Origin: an uncultured Pelagibacteraceae bacterium
Lineage (GTDB): Bacteria; Pseudomonadota; Alphaproteobacteria; Pelagibacterales; Pelagibacteraceae
Direction: 5' to 3'
Assembly (NCBI GenBank): GCA_902536205.1
Contig: CACAWM010000020.1
Span: 1-10,550, forward strand
DNA length: 10,550 nt
The notes under the pieces were generated by a model. That model had not been told where the DNA came from. It made no database searches and saw nothing but the letters and a program-made list of their open reading frames with translations. Below, in pieces: positions 1-5,898 of the stretch. A program made the position numbers and the translations under genes. Position 1 is the stretch's first letter, and every line of letters starts with the position of its first letter.

Positions 1-1584
1 GCTGCAATCAAAATTGCAGTAGATATGGTTAAAGAAAAATTAATTTCAAAAAAAGAAGCAATCAAAAGAATAGATCCAAATACCTTAGACACTTTGTTAC
101 ATCCCACTTTAGACGATAAAGTTGAGAGAGAAGTAATTGCTTCGGGTTTACCTGCATCACCAGGTGCTGCAAGTGGTAAAGTTGTTTTTACCGCCAATGA
201 AGCAGAGAAATTAAATGGGATGATGCAAGATACGATATTGGTGAGGTTAGAAACCTCACCAGAAGATATACATGGAATGCATGCAGCTAAAGGAATTCTT
301 ACTGCAAGAGGAGGAATGACCAGCCATGCCGCAGTAGTAGCAAGAGGAATGGGAAGACCATGTGTTTCAGGTTCGAGTGAAATAACAATCGATTATGAAT
401 TAAAACAATTCAAAGCTGGTAACATAATTATTAAAGAGGGAGATGTTATTACTATAGATGGAGGAAGTGGAAAAGTAATGAAAGGATTAGTTCCTACTGT
501 TCAACCGGAAATTTCTGGATACTTCTCTACAATAATGAAGTGGGCTGATGAATTTAGAAAATTAAAAGTAAGAACAAACGCCGAAACAGAAGCAGATAGC
601 AAAACTGCTAGAGAGTTTGGTGCTGAGGGAATCGGTCTATGTAGAACTGAGCATATGTTCTTTGATGAAGAAAGAATTCTATCCGTTAGACAAATGATTT
701 TGTCTAAATCAAAAGACGACAGAAATAGTGCGCTAGATAAACTTCTTCCTCATCAAAAAGAAGACTTTAAAAAAATATTTAAAGTTATGTCAGGTTTACC
801 TGTTACAGTAAGATTATTAGACCCACCACTTCATGAATTCTTACCAAAAGCTGACAGGGACATAGAGGAAGTGGCAAGATCTTTAAATTTATCAGCGAAA
901 GAGGTTAAAGATAGAATAGCAGAACTTCATGAGGAAAATCCTATGCTTGGACATAGAGGATGTAGATTAGGCATTTCTTTCCCAGAGATTTATGAGATGC
1001 AATGTAGAGCAATATTTGAAGCTATAGTCGAATTAAAAAAACAAAAAGTTAAAGCAGCTTTTGTAGAAATTATGATACCTTTAGTATCAACTGAGTCTGA
1101 ATTAGCAATTCTAAGAGCCTTAGTTAATAAAATAGCTAAAGAAATAGAATTAGAAAATAAATTAAAACTTGAATATATGGTAGGCACTATGATTGAATTA
1201 CCAAGAGCCGCTTTACAAGCAAAGTCCATTTCAAGACATGCTGATTTTTTTAGCTTTGGAACTAATGATTTAACTCAAACGACTTTTGGAATAAGCCGAG
1301 ATGACTCAGGAAAATTTCTAAACGATTATATTGATAATAAAATATTTAATGTAGATCCATTTGTAAGTATCGACCAAAATGGAGTAGGCGAACTAGTAGA
1401 AATAGCTTCCTCAAGAGGGAGAAAAACAAATAAAAATATAAAGTTAGGAATTTGCGGTGAACACGGTGGTGATCCAAAGAGTATTGAGTTTTGTTCTAGA
1501 ACAGGACTAAACTATGTTTCTTGCTCTCCATTCAGAGTCCCAGTAGCAAGGTTAGCTGCTGCTCAAGCAGAGTTAACTAAATAA
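1..1584 (+). CDS. ppdK: Pyruvate, phosphate dikinase, 3' part (truncated by window edge)
   Basis: PPDK interconverts pyruvate + ATP + Pi and PEP + AMP + PPi in the cytosol. The reading frame is open from base 1, so the gene begins upstream; about 527 residues remain of a family usually near 880. The N-terminal ATP-grasp domain is missing from the window. Visible are the phosphohistidine swivel domain, with GGMTSHAAVVARG and its catalytic His codon at 325-327, and then the PEP-utilising TIM-barrel. The barrel shows LCRTEHMFF, VRLLDPPLHEFLP, NPMLGHRGCRLG, EIMIPLV, GTMIELPRAA, FSFGTNDLTQTTFG and GICGEHGGDP, with the catalytic Cys codon at 1453-1455. The DPPLHEFLP and GHRGCRLG blocks favour PPDK over PEP synthase or EI of the PTS. 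It ends inside the convergent nadC (8-nt overlap) and no terminator hairpin is visible. In SAR11-type metabolism PPDK is thought to serve PEP/pyruvate interconversion; that role is inferred here. Confidence 0.96.
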   Translation, partial: AAIKIAVDMVKEKLISKKEAIKRIDPNTLDTLLHPTLDDKVEREVIASGLPASPGAASGKVVFTANEAEKLNGMMQDTILVRLETSPEDIHGMHAAKGILTARGGMTSHAAVVARGMGRPCVSGSSEITIDYELKQFKAGNIIIKEGDVITIDGGSGKVMKGLVPTVQPEISGYFSTIMKWADEFRKLKVRTNAETEADSKTAREFGAEGIGLCRTEHMFFDEERILSVRQMILSKSKDDRNSALDKLLPHQKEDFKKIFKVMSGLPVTVRLLDPPLHEFLPKADRDIEEVARSLNLSAKEVKDRIAELHEENPMLGHRGCRLGISFPEIYEMQCRAIFEAIVELKKQKVKAAFVEIMIPLVSTESELAILRALVNKIAKEIELENKLKLEYMVGTMIELPRAALQAKSISRHADFFSFGTNDLTQTTFGISRDDSGKFLNDYIDNKIFNVDPFVSIDQNGVGELVEIASSRGRKTNKNIKLGICGEHGGDPKSIEFCSRTGLNYVSCSPFRVPVARLAAAQAELTK

Positions 1585-2422
1585 ATAATAGAGTTGTATC
1601 GAACGATTTCGCACTGTGCGTGATAGCTCCAACAGAAATTCTATTAACTCCTGTTTTAGATATTTGTTTGATATTTTTTAAATTAGCATTACCTGAATAC
1701 TCTGTTTGATATTTATTTTTGCAAAGTTTTAAACATCTTTTTAATTGATAAGAGCTCATATTATCAAAAAGTATTCTTTTAAATTTTAAATCCATAACCT
1801 GCTTTAGTTGATTGATGTTTTCTATTTCGACAGTAATAATTTTTTTTGTTTTTATCGCTTTTTTAACCAAGTATCTTAGATTATTAGATGTTCTAATATG
1901 ATTTTCCTTAATAAGGATTTCATCACTTAAATTGTATCTATGATTATGTCCACCGCCTTTTTTGACAGCATATTTTTCAAGTGTTCTCAAATTAGGTGTA
2001 GTTTTTCTAGTACAACAAATCTTAGTTTTTTTACTAATTTTTTTTACGAATTTATTTGTAATTGTTGCAATACCTGAGGCATGATTTAAAAAATTTAAAG
2101 CAGTTCTTTCAGCTGTTAAGATTGTTTTTGCCTTAGCTTTTATCTCAGCAATCAACTTATTCTTTTTAATTTTTTTTCCATCTGAAACTTTTTTTGAAAA
2201 AATAGCCTCTCTACCTACAGACCTAAAAGCTATTTTACAAAAATCTAATCCAGCAATTATTCCATCCTGTTTAGCTATTATTTTAGCTTTAATAATTTTA
2301 TTTTTTGAATTAATCAGGCTAGTCGTAATATCGCCTCGAGGTCTCAAGTCTTCTTCTAGAGCTTTTTTAACTACTGATTTAATATAAGATTGATTTAATT
2401 TTTGCACCGATCTAACGACCAA
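1577..2422 (-). CDS. nadC: Nicotinate-nucleotide pyrophosphorylase (quinolinate phosphoribosyltransferase)
   Basis: NadC condenses quinolinate with PRPP to nicotinate mononucleotide, releasing CO2 and PPi, in de novo NAD synthesis. The protein is 281 aa, normal for the family. Recognisable blocks are ALEEDLRPRGDITT (21-34), ERTALNFL (105-112), CTRKTTPNLRTLEKYAV (137-153) with the substrate-binding Arg/Lys cluster, KGGGHNHR (155-162), LIKENHI (170-176, with KEN where KDN is commoner), VEIEN (198-202), LFDNM (218-222) and ISVGAITHS (262-270). The chosen ATG overlaps the 3' end of nadA by 11 nt, indicating translational coupling in one nadA-nadC transcript. The 3' end overlaps convergent ppdK by 8 nt. 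The body is very Lys/Ile-rich, in keeping with low GC. Identification is firm from motifs. Confidence 0.96.
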   Translation of the reverse strand: MVVRSVQKLNQSYIKSVVKKALEEDLRPRGDITTSLINSKNKIIKAKIIAKQDGIIAGLDFCKIAFRSVGREAIFSKKVSDGKKIKKNKLIAEIKAKAKTILTAERTALNFLNHASGIATITNKFVKKISKKTKICCTRKTTPNLRTLEKYAVKKGGGHNHRYNLSDEILIKENHIRTSNNLRYLVKKAIKTKKIITVEIENINQLKQVMDLKFKRILFDNMSSYQLKRCLKLCKNKYQTEYSGNANLKNIKQISKTGVNRISVGAITHSAKSFDTTLLFI

Positions 2423-3401
2423 TTTCGGTCATTCTTTGTACAGATTGTCTCGCTGCTTTAGCCATTTTTTCTTCGATGAAAATTTCATTCTTTTCATTTT
2501 CTAAACAATCAAGAATTTTTTTTAGTGTAATTTTTTTCATATAAGGACAAAGATTGCAGGGCTTAATAAATTCAACATTAGGGTTGTCTGCTTGTACATT
2601 GTCGCTCATTGAACACTCAGTCACCAACATTACTTTTTTCGGTTGATTTTTTTTTACATAATCGATCATACCACCAGTCGACCCAGCAAAATCACAAGCA
2701 TCTAAAACATCACCAGGGCATTCGGGGTGACCGATAACTTTAATCCCAGGATTTGCTTCTCTAATGTCTTGAATTTCTTTTGGTGAAAACTGTTCATGCA
2801 CGATACAAGAACCTTTCCAAGAAATTATTTTAACTTTTGTTTGTTTAGCTACATAATTTGCTAAATGTTGGTCGGGTAAGAATATTACTTTATCAGCTTT
2901 TAATGACTCTACTACTTTAACTGCATTAGCAGAGGTACAGCAAACATCAGTTTCAGCTTTTACGTCTGCTGAAGTGTTTACATACGATACTACTGGAACA
3001 CCTGGATATTGTTTTTTTAATAATCTCACATCTTCACCAGTTAATGAAGCAGCAAGTGAACATCCTGCATCCATATCAGGAATCAGAACTTTTTTATCTG
3101 GACTCATTAATTTTGCTGTCTCAGCCATAAAATGAACTCCGCAAAGAACTATTATGTCAGCAGAAGTTTTTGCGGCCTCAACTGCGAGAGCTAATGAGTC
3201 AGCCGCTATATCTGAAACTCCATGGTATATTTCTGGCGTTTGATAATTATGGGCAAGAATTACAGCATTCTTTTCTTTTTTTAGTTTATTAATTTTTTCT
3301 ATTAAAGGCGCGTGTACTTTCCACTCTATTTCAGGAACGTGTTTTGAGATCTTTTTATAAATCTCAGAAGAGCTTCTATTAAATTGTTCTTGTGCAGACA
3401 T
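2412..3401 (-). CDS. nadA: Quinolinate synthase, [4Fe-4S] enzyme
   Basis: NadA condenses iminoaspartate with dihydroxyacetone phosphate to quinolinate, the step before NadC. The 329-aa product starts at an ATG and carries the hallmarks of the family: VILAHNYQTPEIY (47-59), SDIAADSLALA (63-73), LCGVHFMAETAKLMSP (86-101), DMDAGCSLA (109-117), SYVNTSADVKAETDVCCTSANA (within 139-160), FLPDQHLA (174-181), GSCIVHEQF (197-205), GHPECP (224-229) and CNLCPYM (282-288). By family alignment the three cluster ligands should be Cys114, Cys199 and Cys285. Cys282 forms a CxxC with the last of these. It is first in the nadA-nadC pair. The expected partner nadB (L-aspartate oxidase) is not adjacent. The region just upstream is shared with the divergent tRNA-Leu. 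Confidence 0.97.
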   Translation of the reverse strand: MSAQEQFNRSSSEIYKKISKHVPEIEWKVHAPLIEKINKLKKEKNAVILAHNYQTPEIYHGVSDIAADSLALAVEAAKTSADIIVLCGVHFMAETAKLMSPDKKVLIPDMDAGCSLAASLTGEDVRLLKKQYPGVPVVSYVNTSADVKAETDVCCTSANAVKVVESLKADKVIFLPDQHLANYVAKQTKVKIISWKGSCIVHEQFSPKEIQDIREANPGIKVIGHPECPGDVLDACDFAGSTGGMIDYVKKNQPKKVMLVTECSMSDNVQADNPNVEFIKPCNLCPYMKKITLKKILDCLENEKNEIFIEEKMAKAARQSVQRMTEIGR

Positions 3402-3410
3402 ACTTATTCT

Positions 3411-3439
3411 AATCTATCAACTTGAACTAATATTGTCAT
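3411..3439 (-). promoter_or_regulatory. nadA: Candidate sigma70 promoter for nadA-nadC
   Basis: On the minus strand ATGACA (3439-3434, 5 of 6 matches to the -35 consensus) is followed after 17 bp by TAGATT (3416-3411, 4 of 6 to the -10). Transcription would start near 3404, only a few bases from the nadA ATG at 3401, implying a leaderless or near-leaderless mRNA. No good Shine-Dalgarno precedes nadA, which fits. In such AT-rich DNA chance matches are common. Confidence 0.33.
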
Positions 3440-3450
3440 TCATTTATTGT
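3422..3450 (+). promoter_or_regulatory. Candidate sigma70 promoter for tRNA-Leu
   Basis: TTGAAC (3422-3427) and TATTGT (3445-3450) are separated by 17 bp. The predicted start near 3457 would leave about 6 nt of 5' leader for RNase P before the mature tRNA at 3463. It physically overlaps the candidate nadA promoter on the other strand, so the two could compete. Confidence 0.42.
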
Positions 3451-3462
3451 CGCATTATTAAT

Positions 3463-3546
3463 GCGGTCGTGCTGAAATTGGTAGACAGGCACGCTTGAGG
3501 GGCGTGTGGGTTTCCCGTGAGAGTTCGAGTCTCTCCGACCGCACCA
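3463..3546 (+). tRNA. tRNA-Leu, anticodon GAG
   Basis: An 84-nt class II tRNA including an encoded CCA. The acceptor stem GCGGTCG (3463-3469) pairs with CGACCGC (3536-3542), followed by discriminator A (3543) and CCA (3544-3546). The anticodon stem CACGC (3490-3494) pairs with GCGTG (3502-3506) around the loop TTGAGGG, giving anticodon GAG at 3497-3499, which reads CUC and CUU. A long variable arm (GGG-TTT-CCC) and a T arm GAGAG-TTCGAGT-CTCTC complete the leucine-type structure. No terminator follows; a 39-codon ORF begins 13 nt after the CCA and could share the transcript. Confidence 0.97.
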
Positions 3547-3559
3547 AAAAAGCTAATTT

Positions 3560-3679
3560 ATGATTGAATATTTAAAAAAAAATAAACGAATAGTGCTTAT
3601 AATTTTAGTTATAGCTTTTATTGAATTGAGTGGTTATGGGATTTTAGCTTCTCTTTCGAGATTATTAAACGCTCTTTAA
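3560..3679 (+). CDS. Putative 39-aa single-pass membrane peptide downstream of tRNA-Leu
   Basis: I do not recognise a family. The ORF starts at ATG 3560 and ends at TAA 3677-3679. The product has a short basic head, MIEYLKKNKR (1-10), then a continuous hydrophobic stretch of about residues 11-31 (IVLIILVIAFI followed by ELSGYGILAS) and a short tail ending RLLNAL. This is the layout of a one-helix inner-membrane peptide with the positive end inside. A Glu (E22) and a Gly pair (G25, G27) lie within or at the end of the helix. It begins 13 nt after the tRNA CCA with only an A-rich AAAAAAG as possible ribosome site. Its 3' end overlaps the convergent ygfZ by 15 nt. It fills an otherwise empty gap in a genome that tolerates few gaps. 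It could still be a chance ORF. Confidence 0.5.
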   Translation: MIEYLKKNKRIVLIILVIAFIELSGYGILASLSRLLNAL

Positions 3680-4546
3680 AATTTTGCATTTTTTGTTGTT
3701 TACTAGAAGTTCTGTATTTTCAAATTCTTTAATATTAGGATCTACCACTTTTATTAAAGCAAATGGATAGGGTTGATCTATAAGTATTTTGCCAATTTTA
3801 ACTTTATTGTAAAATATTTCCTCACCTAAATTTAATTTTTCTTTTGAATACATCGGCAACAACCTTCTTCTTAATTTATCTTTTAATTTCATTCTTGCAG
3901 TGTTTTCTTGGCCTATGTAGCATCCTTTTTTAAAATCTATTGCATTAAGTTCCTCAAAATTAGCTTCTAAACCAAATAATTGATCTTTTAAATTCTCAAT
4001 ACCTTTTATTGGAACACCTAAAGAATGGGCTTTTGCAAAATATGCATCAGGTTTTATAATCTTTAAGTCTAATTTTTTTATTGTAAGATGTAATTTTTCT
4101 AATTTTGACATTATTCTTGCTCCTAATTTTTTATTTCTGGGATCAATAAAAAGGGGACTATCCCTGAATTCTATCGTATCGTCAGTTGTATTTTTACTTT
4201 TTTGAATATCTAAAAATTTTTCTAAACTTATTAAACCTATTACATACTTTGATGTAATGTCTTTAATTTCAACTTTTGATCTTAATATATATTTCGTCAA
4301 GAAATGAATAATGTCTTTTGTAAATTTATTGTCACAATCTAATAGATAACCGTTTTTTGACTGTATCAAAAAAAATTCAAAAAAATATTTGCCTTGTGGT
4401 GTAAATAGCGCTGAAAAAATTGAGTTAGACAAACTTACTTTATCAATATCATTAGTAATGATATTTTGTAAAAAACTTTTGACATCTTCCCCATTTATCG
4501 AAATTAATCCACGGTCTTCTAATAAAATTATTTGATCTTTTTTCAT
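3665..4546 (-). CDS. ygfZ: YgfZ/IBA57-type folate-binding Fe-S cluster maintenance protein (GcvT-related)
   Basis: YgfZ/IBA57 proteins bind folate and assist assembly or repair of certain [4Fe-4S] enzymes. They share the GcvT fold but are not glycine-cleavage aminomethyltransferases. The 293-aa product has the N-terminal GLISINGEDVKSFLQN stretch (13-28), FTPQGKYFFEFFL (48-60) and the diagnostic KGCYIGQE (207-214) with Cys209, followed by the basic KLRRRLLP (224-231) usual for YgfZ. True GcvT proteins are longer (about 360 aa) and lack K-G-C-[FY]-x-G-Q-E. Automated annotation often labels such genes aminomethyltransferase. The gene is divergent from pyrC with 38 bp between start codons and convergent with the 39-aa ORF. 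The window also encodes Fe-S proteins (NadA, ferredoxin) that might be clients; that link is inference. Confidence 0.9.
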   Translation of the reverse strand: MKKDQIILLEDRGLISINGEDVKSFLQNIITNDIDKVSLSNSIFSALFTPQGKYFFEFFLIQSKNGYLLDCDNKFTKDIIHFLTKYILRSKVEIKDITSKYVIGLISLEKFLDIQKSKNTTDDTIEFRDSPLFIDPRNKKLGARIMSKLEKLHLTIKKLDLKIIKPDAYFAKAHSLGVPIKGIENLKDQLFGLEANFEELNAIDFKKGCYIGQENTARMKLKDKLRRRLLPMYSKEKLNLGEEIFYNKVKIGKILIDQPYPFALIKVVDPNIKEFENTELLVNNKKCKILKSV

Positions 4547-4570
4547 ATTTATAAGTATATACTGTATAAT
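4542..4570 (+). promoter_or_regulatory. pyrC: Candidate promoter for pyrC with consensus -10
   Basis: A perfect TATAAT (4565-4570) lies 17 bp after TTCATA (4542-4547, 4 of 6 matches to the -35). The -35 overlaps the start codon of the divergent ygfZ. The start point would fall near 4577, leaving roughly 8 nt before the pyrC ATG at 4585 and no room for a Shine-Dalgarno. On the other strand the same interval contains TATACT close to the ygfZ ATG, so the two promoters probably interleave. Confidence 0.5.
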
Positions 4571-4584
4571 ATATTTATTAAAAC

Positions 4585-5898
4585 ATGTCTGATAATTTTA
4601 GCCTCATCATAAAAAATGGTTCTTGTTACATAGATGGAAATCTTACAAAAACAGATATCGGTATATTTGAAAATAAGATAAAAAAAATTGGCAAGATCGA
4701 ACTTAATAGTTCTAAAGTTTATGATGCTACTGGTAAAATTGTTCTGCCAGGTATTATAGATACCCAAGTTCACTTTAGAGAGCCAGGATCAACTGATGCA
4801 GAAGATTTAGAGAGTGGTAGTAGAGCCGCAGTGTTAGGCGGTGTAACTGCATTATTTGAAATGCCAAATACTAACCCTCCCACATCTAATTTGGTTGAAT
4901 TTGATAAAAAGTTGCAAGCAGCTAAAAATAGAATGCATAGTAATTATGCTTTTTATTTCGGGGCAACACCTGATAATACCGATCAACTTGCTCAATTAAA
5001 AAATGTTGAAGGATGTTGTGGTGTTAAATTATTCGCGGGTTCATCAACAGGGAACTTATTAGTAGATAAAGAGGCCGATATCGAAAAAGTAATTTCCAGT
5101 AGCGATAGAATTGTTTCTATTCATTCTGAAGATGAAGATATTATTAAACTTAGAAAAAAATTTATTAAAAAAGGAGATGTTCATTCACATGCTGAGTGGA
5201 GAAATGTAGAAGTTGCAATGTCATCTACTCGAAGAGTAGTTAAAATTGCAGAGCGATATAATAAAAAAATTCACGTCCTTCATGTTACAACAAGAGAAGA
5301 AGTAGATTTTTTAGCAATGCATAAAAAAAATGTTACTTTCGAAACCACACCACAGCATTTAACCATATACGCACCAGATTGTTATGACAAACTCGGAACT
5401 TATGCTCAAATGAATCCTCCTTTAAGAACTAAAGAACATTATGATCGTTTGTGGGTTGCAATTAAAAATAATATTGTTGATGTGCTGGGCTCTGACCACG
5501 CCCCACACTTAAGAGAAAATAAAGACAAAGAATATCCAAATTCTCCTTCAGGTATGCCAGGAGTTCAAACTATTTTTCCAGTTATGCTGGACCATGTAAA
5601 TAATGGAAAATTAACTCTTCAACAATTGATAAACTTAATGTGTGAAAATCCTTGTAAAATTTTTGGGATTAAAAATAAGGGATATTTAAAAGAGGGTTAT
5701 GACGCAGATTTAACGATTGCTGATATGAATAAAGAGGTTGTAATCAAAAATGAAATGATAGCAAGTAAATGTGGATGGACACCTTTTAACAATCATAAGG
5801 TAAAAGGTTTTCCTATAGCCACAATAGTAAATGGTCATTTGGTAATGTCTAATGGTAAAGTAGTTGTAGAGTCTAAAGGAACACCATTAAAGTTTTAA
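4585..5898 (+). CDS. pyrC: Dihydroorotase, class I (alphaproteobacterial type)
   Basis: Dihydroorotase reversibly cyclises N-carbamoyl-aspartate to dihydroorotate, the third step of pyrimidine synthesis. The 437-aa length and motif order fit class I amidohydrolases: DTQVHFREPG (59-68), GGVTALFEMPNTNP (85-98), GVKLFAGSSTG with Lys148 as candidate carbamylated lysine (146-156), SIHSEDE with His180 (178-184), HVLHVT with His233, TTPQHLT with His258 and LGSDHAPH with catalytic Asp304 (301-308). The first metal-binding motif reads D-T-Q-V-H instead of the canonical D-x-H-x-H, so Gln61 replaces a zinc ligand. I recall this Q in an alphaproteobacterial dihydroorotase subgroup, so it may be normal for the clade. 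Allantoinase or dihydropyrimidinase is less likely given FREPG and MPNT. The 3' end overlaps convergent prpE by 12 nt. Confidence 0.9.
   Translation: MSDNFSLIIKNGSCYIDGNLTKTDIGIFENKIKKIGKIELNSSKVYDATGKIVLPGIIDTQVHFREPGSTDAEDLESGSRAAVLGGVTALFEMPNTNPPTSNLVEFDKKLQAAKNRMHSNYAFYFGATPDNTDQLAQLKNVEGCCGVKLFAGSSTGNLLVDKEADIEKVISSSDRIVSIHSEDEDIIKLRKKFIKKGDVHSHAEWRNVEVAMSSTRRVVKIAERYNKKIHVLHVTTREEVDFLAMHKKNVTFETTPQHLTIYAPDCYDKLGTYAQMNPPLRTKEHYDRLWVAIKNNIVDVLGSDHAPHLRENKDKEYPNSPSGMPGVQTIFPVMLDHVNNGKLTLQQLINLMCENPCKIFGIKNKGYLKEGYDADLTIADMNKEVVIKNEMIASKCGWTPFNNHKVKGFPIATIVNGHLVMSNGKVVVESKGTPLKF

Noticed and set aside
990..1229. 79-codon minus-strand ORF inside ppdK
   Set aside because: Antisense to conserved PPDK barrel motifs; no ribosome site and no recognisable protein features.
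4549..4773. 74-codon minus-strand ORF antisense to the pyrC start
   Set aside because: Lies over the conserved dihydroorotase N-terminus and the ygfZ/pyrC promoter gap; composition reflects low GC only.
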